This document shows, one piece after another, positions 43,773-52,969 of a DNA stretch of 64,000 nt (its first letter is position 1; every line of letters begins with the position of its first letter). The stretch is from NCBI RefSeq assembly GCF_021462415.1, contig NZ_JAKEDS010000003.1:338743-402742 (forward strand). The letters are read 5' to 3'. The translations under genes and the position numbers were made by a program. The notes beneath the pieces were generated by a model. That model was given only the letters and a program-made list of their open reading frames with translations, was not told where the DNA came from and ran no database searches. This DNA is from Rhodohalobacter sp. 614A (GTDB taxonomy: Bacteria > Bacteroidota > Rhodothermia > Balneolales > Balneolaceae).

Positions 43773-45254
43773 ATGGACATTTCTATCGTCCCCTTACTGG
43801 CAATTTTAACATCACTGGCGGCTGTGCCATTGATCCTGTTCAGCAGCAAAAAACCAAATCTGCGTGAAGGCTGGACCATCCTTGCCGGTGTTGTAAAATT
43901 TGGTCTCGTTTTGTCGTTGCTTCCCGGAGCCATTGCCGGAAAAAGCGTAGAACTGCATCTGTTTAATCTCGCCCCCGATATGCCGTTTGCATTGAATGCA
44001 GACCCGCTCGGGGTTTTCTTTGCTGTCATTGCATCCGGTCTTTGGATTTTTACATCGTTCTATTCTATCGGGTATATGCGCGGAGCCGGTGAGAAAAAGC
44101 AAACCCGCTATTTCGCAAGTTTTGCCGTTTGTCTTTCTGCCACAATCGGGATTGCATTCTCGGCCAACCTCCTCACATTTATCGTGTTCTACGAAATGTT
44201 GACGCTGGCCACCTATCCCCTTGTGATTCATAAAGAAACGAAGAAAGCCATCAATGCCGGGCGAAAATATTTATCCTACACTTTAACGGCCGGATTATTA
44301 CTGATTGCCGCAGCCGGGTTAACTTATTACTACACCGGTTCCATCGATTTTAATCCTGAAGGAATTTTCGGGAATGCCAATATTCCTCATACAGCCATGT
44401 TGGTTACCTTCATCCTGTTTCTTGGAGGCGTAGGCGTGAAAGCCGGTATTATGCCACTCCATAGCTGGCTGCCTTCAGCAATGGCCGCTCCCACCCCGGT
44501 AAGTGCTTTGTTGCACGCCGTAGCTGTGGTTAAGTCCGGCGTATTTGCTGTAATTCGTGTTACGGGATTTGTATTTGGAACAGATGTAATGGCTTCCTAC
44601 GGCTTAAATGATATTCTCATTGTTCTTGCCGGAGCGACGATCATTCTGGCTTCACTGCTCGCATTTGCTCAGGATAATTTAAAACGGCGGCTGGCCTATT
44701 CAACCGTGGGGCATCTCTCCTATATCGTTTTGGGTGTAGCTTTGATGACACCCCTCGGAATGCAGGGAGGAATTATGCATATTGCCGCTCACGCTACAAT
44801 GAAAATCACGCTATTCTTTTGTGCAGGAGCTATTTATGTAAACCTTCATAGGGAAAATATCAGTCAATTAAACGGAATTGCAAAGGTCATGCCCTGGACA
44901 ATGGCCGCATTCACTATTGGCTCGATGGGTCTGGCCGGAGTTCCGCCACTCAACGGATTTGTAAGCAAATGGTTTCTGGCAATGGGATCACTCCAGGGAG
45001 ATATGATATTGCCGTTAATCATCCTGATCATTAGCGGACTTTTAAATGTCGGATACTTCTTCCCCATTATTCAAAGAGCGTATTTCAGAAAGGGCGAAGG
45101 ATTGGAAAAATATGGCGAGGCATCTCCTTTCATGGTGGTTCCGTTGTTTACCACGGCCGTTTTATCAATTTTATTCGGATTATTCCCGAATCTGTTTTTC
45201 CACTTTTTTGATTTGGCAACCTCCATCGCAAGCAGTTTGTTTTCCGGTGGATGA
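43773..45254 (+). CDS. Second NuoL/M/N-like antiporter subunit
   Basis: A 493-residue membrane protein with about 14 helices. TM5 Glu in LLTFIVFYEMLTLATYPLVI, TM7 Lys223 in GGVGVKAGIMPLHSWLPSAM, Lys in HAVAVVKSGVFAVI and TM10-type LAYSTVGHLSYIVLGVAL are present, so proton translocation residues are intact. It is not a tandem copy of mrpD; identity is confined to motifs. It probably takes the place of the N-terminal antiporter domain of MrpA, which is missing here. Overlap with the next gene is absent (27-bp spacing). Confidence 0.88.
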   Translation: MDISIVPLLAILTSLAAVPLILFSSKKPNLREGWTILAGVVKFGLVLSLLPGAIAGKSVELHLFNLAPDMPFALNADPLGVFFAVIASGLWIFTSFYSIGYMRGAGEKKQTRYFASFAVCLSATIGIAFSANLLTFIVFYEMLTLATYPLVIHKETKKAINAGRKYLSYTLTAGLLLIAAAGLTYYYTGSIDFNPEGIFGNANIPHTAMLVTFILFLGGVGVKAGIMPLHSWLPSAMAAPTPVSALLHAVAVVKSGVFAVIRVTGFVFGTDVMASYGLNDILIVLAGATIILASLLAFAQDNLKRRLAYSTVGHLSYIVLGVALMTPLGMQGGIMHIAAHATMKITLFFCAGAIYVNLHRENISQLNGIAKVMPWTMAAFTIGSMGLAGVPPLNGFVSKWFLAMGSLQGDMILPLIILIISGLLNVGYFFPIIQRAYFRKGEGLEKYGEASPFMVVPLFTTAVLSILFGLFPNLFFHFFDLATSIASSLFSGG

Positions 45255-45281
45255 AATGATTGAACTTAATCACACAGAATT

Positions 45282-45497
45282 ATGAAAACCTGGCACTGGA
45301 TCGTTTTAGGAGTTTTGGCTCTGATCACACTGATCCTTGAGTTTACGGTTTTAGCAGATTATCACCATCATTGGTGGAATTCCATCCCCCTGTTTTATGG
45401 GATTTACGGATTCCTGGGATGTATAGTCACAATCTTTTTAGCGAAAGGACTGGGCAAATTGTTCATTTTTAGAAACGAAGGATATTATGATCGTTGA
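45282..45497 (+). CDS. Small two-helix membrane protein in the antiporter operon
   Basis: A 71-residue protein with two helices (about 5-26 and 37-57) and a His-rich loop between them (ADYHHHWWNSIPLFYG). Unrecognised family. It overlaps the third antiporter gene by 11 bp and follows the second by 27 bp, so it is a conserved-looking operon member. The three successive His could bind metal (speculative). Confidence 0.75.
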   Translation: MKTWHWIVLGVLALITLILEFTVLADYHHHWWNSIPLFYGIYGFLGCIVTIFLAKGLGKLFIFRNEGYYDR

Positions 45498-47208
45498 TTT
45501 GATTTTTATACCGGCCGTCGTGATGATCCTCGGAGCGTTTATTCTTCCTCTGCTCCCCGAAAAAACACGATCCTCAGCTTTTTTGGTTTTCCCTTTGATT
45601 GCCTTGGTCAGCCTCTGGCAATATCCGAATGATTTTTCTCTATCTTTGCATTTTGGAAGTTATGAACTGATACCCGTCTATGTTGACGGGCTCAGCCGGG
45701 TTTTCGCTATTGCTTTTGCTCTTGTTGCCCTTATCGGCGGAGTGTATGCACTGCATCTCAAAGATGTGGGTCAGCAAAGCTCCGCACTTGTTTATGCCGG
45801 AGGAGCATTAGGTGTAACTTTAGCCGGAGATTATTTCACATTATTTGTCTTTTGGGAGTTGATGGCCGTTAGTTCCGTTTATTTAATCTGGGCCAGAAAA
45901 ACCGAAGAGACCGACCGAGCCGGAATGCGTTATTTAATCGTTCACATGTTTGGCGGCGGCCTGCTGATGGCCGGAATCCTATGGCACGTTTCAGAAACCG
46001 GTTCACTTTTGGTTGAAAGTTTACCCTACGAATTTACCTGGCCGTCTGTCTTGATGCTGCTTGGAATCGCCGTAAATGCTGCTGTCCCTCCACTACATGC
46101 CTGGCTGGCAGATGCGTATCCAAAAGCCACCATTACCGGTGCCATTTTCATGTGTGCCATCACAACAAAATCTGCTGTTTATGTGATGGTTCGCCTATTC
46201 CCGGAATGGAGCATTCTTATTTGGGTTGGTGTAATGATGGGAATCTATGGAACCATTTTCGCTCTCATTTCAAACGATATCCGCCAAATTCTTTCTTACT
46301 CCATTGTCAGTCAGATTGGTTATATGGTAGCTGGTGTGGGAATTGGTTCCGAAATGGCTTTGAATGCAGCTACCGCCCACGCCGTAAATAATGTGCTGTT
46401 CAAATCTCTTCTTTTTATGGGAGCCGGTGCTGTAATCTATGCAACGGGCAGAAGCAAACTCACAGAGCTCGGCGGACTTGCGGGTAAAATGAAAGCCGTT
46501 GTAGCTCTCTACCTTGTTGGCGGATTGGCCGTATCGGGCGCACCATTGTTCAACGGGTTTACCAGTAAAACCATGGTTGTCAGTGCCGCAGGTGAAGCTC
46601 ATCTGGAATGGGTAATGTTACTGCTGACAATCGCGTCCATCGGATCCTTCTTGCACAGCGGATTAAAGCTCCCCTACTTTACATGGTTTGGAGAGGCAAA
46701 AGAAGAGATCACCAATATCAAACCCATCCCAAAAAACATGATTGCCGGAATGGGAATCGGAGCGTTTTTCTGTATTCTTATCGGAGTTTATCCCGATGCG
46801 CTTTACAGTCAACTGCCATATCCTGTTGAGTATCATCCCTATGATGTTTATCACCTCGTAGAGATGGTTCAGATTCTTGTTTTTGCCTTCATCGGGTTCT
46901 GGCTCTTCAGAAACAAATTTGCCGGAACGGATAACATTCTTCTGGATTTTGACTGGTTCTATCGAAAAGCGCGTCCCGCAACCGAGAAAATATTCGTCAC
47001 AAGTGTGGACAGAATTTATGGTTATGCTGAAAATGCTACGCTTTGGATGGCAGGGTTTCTGACTGAAAAATTCAGAGATCCGTTGGTCTGGCTTCATCCC
47101 TTTACGGAATCCAAACAGGAAGCCTCAAAATACAGCCACGCTGTGGAAGTGGTAATGAGTTTTATTCTCCTCACATTCGTGATCTTTGCGTTGGTTTATT
47201 TCATATAA
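45487..47208 (+). CDS. Third NuoL/M/N-like antiporter subunit, with TM7 Lys replaced by Asn
   Basis: A 573-residue membrane protein with about 14 helices plus a C-terminal extension with a long amphipathic stretch (LLDFDWFYRKARPATEKIF) and a final helix. TM5 Glu is present (YFTLFVFWELMAVSSVYLIW) and a Lys in AITTKSAVYVM, but the conserved TM7 lysine is Asn197 (IAVNAAVPPLHAWLADAYPK). TM10-type SYSIVSQIGYMVAGVGIG is present. It is the last gene of the operon. The substitution suggests a changed proton path or a structural role in this subunit. Confidence 0.88.
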   Translation: MIVDLIFIPAVVMILGAFILPLLPEKTRSSAFLVFPLIALVSLWQYPNDFSLSLHFGSYELIPVYVDGLSRVFAIAFALVALIGGVYALHLKDVGQQSSALVYAGGALGVTLAGDYFTLFVFWELMAVSSVYLIWARKTEETDRAGMRYLIVHMFGGGLLMAGILWHVSETGSLLVESLPYEFTWPSVLMLLGIAVNAAVPPLHAWLADAYPKATITGAIFMCAITTKSAVYVMVRLFPEWSILIWVGVMMGIYGTIFALISNDIRQILSYSIVSQIGYMVAGVGIGSEMALNAATAHAVNNVLFKSLLFMGAGAVIYATGRSKLTELGGLAGKMKAVVALYLVGGLAVSGAPLFNGFTSKTMVVSAAGEAHLEWVMLLLTIASIGSFLHSGLKLPYFTWFGEAKEEITNIKPIPKNMIAGMGIGAFFCILIGVYPDALYSQLPYPVEYHPYDVYHLVEMVQILVFAFIGFWLFRNKFAGTDNILLDFDWFYRKARPATEKIFVTSVDRIYGYAENATLWMAGFLTEKFRDPLVWLHPFTESKQEASKYSHAVEVVMSFILLTFVIFALVYFI

Positions 47209-47349
47209 GTAAACATTCTCTCAGAGAAAATGGCCAGGGAACAAGAGCAAGGTGATATGGCTCTATACCTTAAGTTGTGGTAAAGTTTCTGCTTCAACTG
47301 ATTCAGTTAATATTTATACCTCAATTGATTTTCTCCTATCTTAAACCCC

Positions 47350-48420
47350 ATGGGATTATTACTCTTTTATTTAGTTTTAGCAATAGGTGTCTCCTTTCTT
47401 TGTTCAATTCTGGAGGCTGTATTACTATCCATTACTCCCTCCTATGTTGCCGTTCTGGAAAAGAATGAGAGCAAATCAGGAAAGATTCTTCGGGACCTGA
47501 AGGAGGATATTGACCGACCACTTTCCGCTATTTTAAGTCTGAATACCATTGCACACACCATTGGTGCGGCTGGCGTTGGTGCACAGGCACAAGTTGTATT
47601 TGGCAATGCTTATGTAAGTCTAACTTCAGTCGTTTTAACATTGGCTATCCTGGTTTTTTCGGAAATCATCCCAAAAACCCTGGGTGCAACCTATTGGAAA
47701 AAACTCTCGGGTTTTGCCGCCAGAGCCACAAAAATATTGATTATTTTAACGTATCCTCTTGTACTTCTTTCAAAAGGAATTACCAATCTGATCGCCAGCG
47801 AAGACAAACAACCGTCGGTCAGCCGCGAAGAGTTTAGTGCCATGGCTGAACTGGGCCACGAAGAAGGTGTCTTTGAAAAAGAGGAATCCAATATTTTCAA
47901 AAATCTCATCCGGTTCAATTCGCTTCGGGTAAAAGACATCATGACACCCAGAATTGTGGTGGTCAAATACCCGGAAAAGATTGCAATAAAAAAAGTAATG
48001 GAAGACCAGGATAAGCTGTGGGTTTCGCGCATTCCGGTTTTTGAAAATGACGAAGAAAATATCACGGGATATGTGCTCAAAAACGATGTCTTTTTAAAAT
48101 TTTCGAAAGGTGAGGGAGATAAACAGCTTAAAGATATCCGGCGTGAAGTGCTCATTATACCCGAAAATGTTTCGATCAAAACACTGTTTGCAAGACTTCT
48201 GGAATCACAAGAACATATTGCTGTTGTAGTTGATGAATACGGTGGATTTTCCGGTGTTGTGACGATGGAAGATGTCGTTGAAACTCTCCTGGGAATGGAA
48301 ATTGTAGATGAAATTGATGCCATTGATGACATGCAAAAACTGGCCAGAGAAAAATGGAGAGAAAGGGCCAAACGCCTGGGAATTCCGCTGCCGGGTTCCG
48401 TAAAAAAAGAAGAAGAGTAG
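47350..48420 (+). CDS. CNNM/DUF21 transporter with CBS domains, lacking the CorC/HlyC domain
   Basis: A 356-residue membrane protein. The DUF21/CNNM membrane domain (about 1-165) has the usual SILEAVLLSITPSYVAVLEK, LNTIAHTIGAAGVGAQAQVV and ILVFSEIIPKTLGATYWKKL. Two CBS motifs follow (about 200-255: IMTPRIVVVKYPEK; 265-325: AVVVDEYGGFSGVVTMEDVV). The C-terminal CorC/HlyC domain found in most relatives (430 aa) is absent, replaced by about 30 charged residues. Family role: Mg2+/Co2+ efflux or homeostasis. It is 140 bp after the antiporter operon and convergent with the next gene. Confidence 0.9.
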   Translation: MGLLLFYLVLAIGVSFLCSILEAVLLSITPSYVAVLEKNESKSGKILRDLKEDIDRPLSAILSLNTIAHTIGAAGVGAQAQVVFGNAYVSLTSVVLTLAILVFSEIIPKTLGATYWKKLSGFAARATKILIILTYPLVLLSKGITNLIASEDKQPSVSREEFSAMAELGHEEGVFEKEESNIFKNLIRFNSLRVKDIMTPRIVVVKYPEKIAIKKVMEDQDKLWVSRIPVFENDEENITGYVLKNDVFLKFSKGEGDKQLKDIRREVLIIPENVSIKTLFARLLESQEHIAVVVDEYGGFSGVVTMEDVVETLLGMEIVDEIDAIDDMQKLAREKWRERAKRLGIPLPGSVKKEEE

Positions 48421-48433
48421 CTACTTTTTAAAT

Positions 48434-49081
48434 TTAACCTATCATCGGTGTTTTGGCAGAAAACGGTACCGGTTGTTCCGCTGAATCCAGCATCCACTTT
48501 GCCACATCGCCGCGGGTAATGCTTTTTGTCAACCCATAATGGTTTATCATTTCTACTTTACCGGTTGGCGCTCCATCCTTTAGAGTAACCGGACGGACGA
48601 CCATCCAATCAAGTGGGGTTTTCTCAAAAGTGGATTCCATGTTTGCAAGGTCTTTATAAGCTACTCTTATATTACTATTTAAGATCAGCCAGCGAAGAAC
48701 CGGATTCACCGAATGGATGCTCTCTCTTACACCCGCTGCAGTAATGCCGACGAATCGGGCTATGTTATTCTGAGGCATAAGTTTTACCAGCATTTTTGCA
48801 ACACGGGTTGTCAGATCCTCTGGCGAAGCAAGATCTGACCATGGGTTCCAGGGTTTTTCCCGTTTGATTCCAAGGGCCGAAATCACCACATCACATCCAC
48901 TTATTCCTTCCTCCAACACTTTTTTATCTAGCACATTGCCGCGGATGAGCTCAATTTCTTGCGGTGTTTCAAACGGTGTTTCAGGACGAACGACAGCACG
49001 AACCGTATGTCCTCTTTCAGCAGCAAGTTTTACGAGCCAGCGTCCACATCCGCCGGATGCGCCAAGAATCAATAACTTCAT
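48434..49081 (-). CDS. NAD(P)-binding atypical short-chain reductase
   Basis: A 215-residue Rossmann protein of the NmrA/atypical-SDR type. The cofactor-binding Gly-rich motif is at the start (LILGASGGCGRWLVKLAAER), followed by VVRPETPF and a conserved GNVLDKKVLEEGISGCDVVI. The catalytic Tyr-3x-Lys is not evident, which is common for this class. Substrate unknown. Its start overlaps the stop of the upstream small lipoprotein gene by 4 bp (ATGA), so the two are translationally coupled. It is convergent with the CNNM gene, with a 13-bp gap. Confidence 0.83.
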   Translation of the reverse strand: MKLLILGASGGCGRWLVKLAAERGHTVRAVVRPETPFETPQEIELIRGNVLDKKVLEEGISGCDVVISALGIKREKPWNPWSDLASPEDLTTRVAKMLVKLMPQNNIARFVGITAAGVRESIHSVNPVLRWLILNSNIRVAYKDLANMESTFEKTPLDWMVVRPVTLKDGAPTGKVEMINHYGLTKSITRGDVAKWMLDSAEQPVPFSAKTPMIG

Positions 49082-49467
49082 TTTTTTGTGATCAAGAGGC
49101 GAATATAATAATCATCTTTTTCGAACTGCCGCGGATATTCAGGATAAGGAGCTAAATTCAGAAGTTCCACATGTATGTTCGTAATGGTTGTATCGTGTGG
49201 TTCAAGATATGTATTCAATATAATATCATGATTTTGAACTTTTAACTGAACCTTTCCATTCCCCGCCCAAATACAATTTGCATTAGACGGACATCGCGAA
49301 TCTTCAAGTACATCCACAAATTCAACTGAAATTCTATTGTCTCCTATTCTGGTTTTTTCGCCGATAGCAAGATCAAATTCATCGCCATAATCATATTGCT
49401 CAGGTGTCAATGAACTTTGGCACGCGGTACAAATCATCAACAAAAGATATAGGAAAATGGACTTCAT
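49078..49467 (-). CDS. Small lipoprotein with DSRCPSNANCIWAG motif
   Basis: A 129-residue lipoprotein (signal peptide ends LLLMICTAC, lipidated Cys16). The body is a beta-rich domain with the motif EDSRCPSNANCIWAGNGKVQ, whose two cysteines probably form a disulfide; this pattern recurs in small Bacteroidota lipoproteins without assigned function. Overlaps the downstream reductase gene by 4 bp. Confidence 0.7.
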   Translation of the reverse strand: MKSIFLYLLLMICTACQSSLTPEQYDYGDEFDLAIGEKTRIGDNRISVEFVDVLEDSRCPSNANCIWAGNGKVQLKVQNHDIILNTYLEPHDTTITNIHVELLNLAPYPEYPRQFEKDDYYIRLLITKK

Positions 49468-49717
49468 AAATTACGTGGATATTAATCCTTCTGTTCATAC
49501 AAAATACACCTGAAAAATCGATTATGCCTATTCTACATTAATCATTTTTTTTAATCATATACTCAAACCGGTGCCTATTTCTTTTGGATTCTTACATCCT
49601 CAGTACGATCTTCTTTTTTAAATCTAATACATGTTGGGTTTAAACAATTTTTTACTGACAAAACAAAAGGACTGTTTCAACACCAACGGGGAAAATCCAT
49701 ACTTAAATATTGTGTCC

Positions 49718-51076
49718 ATGGAAAATTTTCAGCTATTGGCTGCTACCATAATTGGAATCGTTCTGCTACTTTTGTTGGTTACGCGATTCAAGATAAACGC
49801 ATTTATTTCACTTCTGATCGCCAGCATTGTGGTAGGATTGGGAGCGGGAATGCCGGCCGTTGATGTGCTTAACAGCATGCAGGAAGGAATGGCCGGAACA
49901 CTCGGGTTTGTAGCAACCGTGGTTGGCCTTGGAGCTATTTTTGGACAGATTCTTGAACATTCCGGCGGAGCAGAATCTGTTGCCCGAACCCTGATTCGAA
50001 AATTTGGCCGTGATAAAGCCCCCTGGTCTATGGTTATCACGGGTTTTGTAGTTGCCATACCTGTTTTCCTGGATGTGGGATTCATTATTTTGGTGCCGCT
50101 TATTTATGCGTTATCACGAGACACGGGAAAATCACTTCTCTATTACGGTATTCCTTTACTCGCCGGGCTGGCTGTAACCCATGCATTTATTCCTCCAACG
50201 CCTGGCCCCATTGCCGTGGCCGATATTCTTGGGGCAGATCTTGGATGGGTTATCTTACTCGGTTTTATTGTTGGAATTCCTACTGCAATTATAGCCGGAC
50301 CCATTTTCGGTAAATACATCGGAAATAAAATCCATATTTCCGTACCCGATTATGTGGATATGGAAGAGAATGAAACAAAAGAGGATACCGAGCTTCCCCC
50401 ATTCACTCTCCTTATTCTGATTATTTCTGTACCACTTTTTTTGATTCTGGGGAATACAATTACTCAGGCTTTGATTGATCAAGGTGTAACGGAACCTCAA
50501 TTTTGGACAGAATTTCTCATCTTCATCGGTCATCCTTTCAGTGCTTTAACCATTGCGGTATTAATTGCCATGTATTGGTTGGGAGTTCGCCGGGGAACCT
50601 CACGCGATCAGTTATCAAAACTGAGTATGGAAGCCATGAAACCAGCCGGTGTAATTATTTTAATTACGGGTGCCGGCGGGGTTTTCAAACAGGTTTTAGT
50701 GAACAGCGGTGTAGGTGATATGCTCGCAAGCGGCATGGCCGACCTTGGATTGCCGCTAATCGTTTTAGCGTGGTTAATTGCAGCGGCTGTCCGCGTAACT
50801 CAGGGCTCCGCTACAGTTGCAATGATTACAGCCGCCGGTATCCTTGCCCCTATCATGGTTTCTTTCGACATCAGCGATCCGCAAAAAGCGCTTATTGTAT
50901 TGGCTATTGCTGCCGGTTCAACAACGCTTTCTCATGTAAATGATAGTGGTTTCTGGTTGGTCAGCCGTTACTTTGGCATGAGCGAAAAAGACACGCTCCG
51001 ATCTTGGACCATGATGGAGACAATTATCTCCGTGGTGGGATTTGCACTCGCTTTTGGATTAAGCTTTTTTGTGTGA
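49718..51076 (+). CDS. GntP-family gluconate/organic acid permease
   Basis: A 452-residue membrane protein with about 12-14 helices. Family features: GLGAIFGQILEHSGGAESVA, FIPPTPGPIAVADILGADLG and VTQGSATVAMITAAGILAPI, with HVNDSGFWLVSRYFGMS near the end. Substrates in the family are gluconate, ketogluconate, D-glycerate or related acids. I take ATG 49718 as start, where the first membrane helix begins; a further ATG at 49631 would add 29 polar residues unlike the family. No kinase or regulator gene is adjacent, so the substrate cannot be assigned. Confidence 0.88.
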   Translation: MENFQLLAATIIGIVLLLLLVTRFKINAFISLLIASIVVGLGAGMPAVDVLNSMQEGMAGTLGFVATVVGLGAIFGQILEHSGGAESVARTLIRKFGRDKAPWSMVITGFVVAIPVFLDVGFIILVPLIYALSRDTGKSLLYYGIPLLAGLAVTHAFIPPTPGPIAVADILGADLGWVILLGFIVGIPTAIIAGPIFGKYIGNKIHISVPDYVDMEENETKEDTELPPFTLLILIISVPLFLILGNTITQALIDQGVTEPQFWTEFLIFIGHPFSALTIAVLIAMYWLGVRRGTSRDQLSKLSMEAMKPAGVIILITGAGGVFKQVLVNSGVGDMLASGMADLGLPLIVLAWLIAAAVRVTQGSATVAMITAAGILAPIMVSFDISDPQKALIVLAIAAGSTTLSHVNDSGFWLVSRYFGMSEKDTLRSWTMMETIISVVGFALAFGLSFFV

Positions 51077-51100
51077 TTGATTACCGCACAGAAAATTGAT

Positions 51101-51403
51101 TTACCAGCGCAGCAAATTAACTTTTGTAATATCAACAGAAAGGTTGTTTCTGAAAATGGCAAGGATAATGGCCAGGCCAATCACGGCTTCGGCCGCAGCC
51201 ACTGCCAAAGAAAAGAAAACCAGCATCTGGCCGGTTACATCTCCATGATAAGAACTGAATGAAATAAGGGTAAGATTTACAGCATTCAGCATTAGTTCTA
51301 CGCACATAAAAATCACAATGGCATTTCTACGGATGAGTACTCCAACTAATCCAATCACAAACAGAACCGCACTTAATGACAGGTACCAATCAATCTCAAT
51401 CAT
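51101..51403 (-). CDS. nuoK: NADH-quinone oxidoreductase subunit K
   Basis: A 100-residue three-helix subunit of complex I. The conserved [16 protein letters not shown] contains the TM2 Glu, and [18 protein letters not shown] the TM3 Glu. It overlaps nuoJ by 4 bp (ATGA). Convergent with the permease gene. Confidence 0.96.
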   Translation of the reverse strand: MIEIDWYLSLSAVLFVIGLVGVLIRRNAIVIFMCVELMLNAVNLTLISFSSYHGDVTGQMLVFFSLAVAAAEAVIGLAIILAIFRNNLSVDITKVNLLRW

Positions 51404-51921
51404 TCTGAAACTCCTTCCTTATTTTTCTTGAATTGTGCGATCATGAGTGCCCCAACCACAGCAGCTGTTAACAAAATGGCTGTCATTTCAAATGCAAATA
51501 GATAGTCGGTGTAGAGTACGTCACCGAGCGCTTCAACGGTTCCGACTGTTTGCATGTCCGGCGAAATTTCCGGGAGTATATCAACAACTCCTTCAAAACT
51601 GTACAATACCAAGCTAAGCACTACTACTCCCAGCAAAAAAGCTGAGATATACTTCATCCTGATTTTACTAAAAAGGGATTCCTCGTCATCAACATTCAAC
51701 AGCATAATCACAAAAAGGAACAGAACCATAATTGCGCCGGCGTAGACAAGAATTTGAATAAGTGCAAGGAATTGTGCCTGCAAGAGAAGGTAAAGGCCGG
51801 CAATGGATATCATATTCAGAACAAGAAAAAGCGCACTACTCACGGTGTTTTTGTTCAAAACCATTCCCAGTCCTGATGCAATGGCCAGTACTGCAAGAAA
51901 GATAAAAGTGAACGTGTCCAT
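51400..51921 (-). CDS. nuoJ: NADH-quinone oxidoreductase subunit J
   Basis: A 173-residue membrane subunit of complex I with about five helices. Features: [20 protein letters not shown] (TM3 region, containing the usual pi-bulge segment) and [20 protein letters not shown]. Pairs with nuoK, but the remaining complex I genes (nuoA-I) are not in the window and nuoLMN lie 12 kb away. Follows uppP at 78 bp on the same strand. Confidence 0.96.
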   Translation of the reverse strand: MDTFTFIFLAVLAIASGLGMVLNKNTVSSALFLVLNMISIAGLYLLLQAQFLALIQILVYAGAIMVLFLFVIMLLNVDDEESLFSKIRMKYISAFLLGVVVLSLVLYSFEGVVDILPEISPDMQTVGTVEALGDVLYTDYLFAFEMTAILLTAAVVGALMIAQFKKNKEGVSE

Positions 51922-51998
51922 TCTGATCGTTTAATTAAACGCTCTTAAAGGTACCTAAATTTAAAAATGCCTTCAAGCTGATCGAAGGTTTTTCAAAT

Positions 51999-52814
51999 TC
52001 ATAAAAAATAAACAATTCCGACGATGCCAACGATCCAGCAGTAGTAAGAAAAGTAGAAGAATTTTTCTCTTTTCAATAATGCTACCAGATAGCTTAAGGC
52101 AAGGTATCCTGATAGAAATGACGCCAGGAAACCTGTGATTAAAACAAAAATCGCAGCCGTTTCAATTCCCGTTTCCATCAAATCCATGACAGCAAGCAGC
52201 ATCGCCCCGGCAAGTACGGGAAGAACCATCAGGAAAGAAAAATTAGCAACCTCCTCTCTCTTAATTCCTGCAAAAAGGCCTACCGAAATTGTAGAACCTG
52301 AACGGCTGATGCCCGGAATGATGGCAAAGGCTTGTGCAATTCCCATCATCAGGCTTCGGAATAATGTCATCTCCCCTTCCGGATTTTTTACGAATTTCGT
52401 TGAGAACAGTAATGTGCCGGTAATCAATAACATACACGATACAAAAAAAGGATTCAGAAACAGGTTTTCGATTGCATCACGCATGGTAAATCCAACAATC
52501 ATGGCTGGAATCATACTCACCAGGATAAAGAGACTGAATTTTACATTGGAATTGGTTTTGTACATCCCGGATTTCAATCCTTGCGGGGTTATACTTTTCA
52601 GTACATCGCGTATGATTTCGCCAATCAGTTTGCGATAATATAGAACGATGCTGCAAAATGAGCCGAAATGAACAACTATTTCGAAGGTAATACCGGTCTC
52701 CAGATCACGGCCCAAAAGTGCCTGTGCCAATACCAAATGGCCGGAACTGCTAACGGGTAAAAATTCTGTGATGCCCTGTAAAATTCCTAAAAAAATCGCT
52801 TCAAATAAATCCAT
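51999..52814 (-). CDS. uppP: Undecaprenyl-diphosphate phosphatase (BacA/UppP)
   Basis: A 271-residue membrane phosphatase that recycles undecaprenyl diphosphate to the carrier used in peptidoglycan and polysaccharide synthesis, and confers bacitracin tolerance. About eight helices. Active-site motifs: GITEFLPVSSSGHLVLAQAL (Glu/Ser) and IIPGISRSGSTISVGLFAG (Arg/Ser). Length is typical. It diverges from the MoxR gene over 155 bp and precedes nuoJ. Confidence 0.96.
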   Translation of the reverse strand: MDLFEAIFLGILQGITEFLPVSSSGHLVLAQALLGRDLETGITFEIVVHFGSFCSIVLYYRKLIGEIIRDVLKSITPQGLKSGMYKTNSNVKFSLFILVSMIPAMIVGFTMRDAIENLFLNPFFVSCMLLITGTLLFSTKFVKNPEGEMTLFRSLMMGIAQAFAIIPGISRSGSTISVGLFAGIKREEVANFSFLMVLPVLAGAMLLAVMDLMETGIETAAIFVLITGFLASFLSGYLALSYLVALLKREKFFYFSYYCWIVGIVGIVYFL

Positions 52815-52969
52815 GTATCAATTAGTTAGAATCAATAAAAACTCTCGAAAACTGTGGTTTTTGAACATGTAAATTTTGCAGCTAAGCATTATTATTCGTT
52901 CATTATAAACCGCTTTTAAGAGTTTGAAAAGATAGTAATTTGAATAGCAACATCTAACTGAAATTTGAT

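Noticed and set aside
39629-47208. Membrane-bound hydrogenase operon
   Set aside because: Order of antiporter genes matches Mbh, but no NiFe large/small subunit or ferredoxin-like gene follows; read as an antiporter only.
49631-49717. Longer start of the GntP-type permease
   Set aside because: The extra 29 residues (polar, Asn/Lys/Cys-rich) precede the first membrane helix without family similarity.
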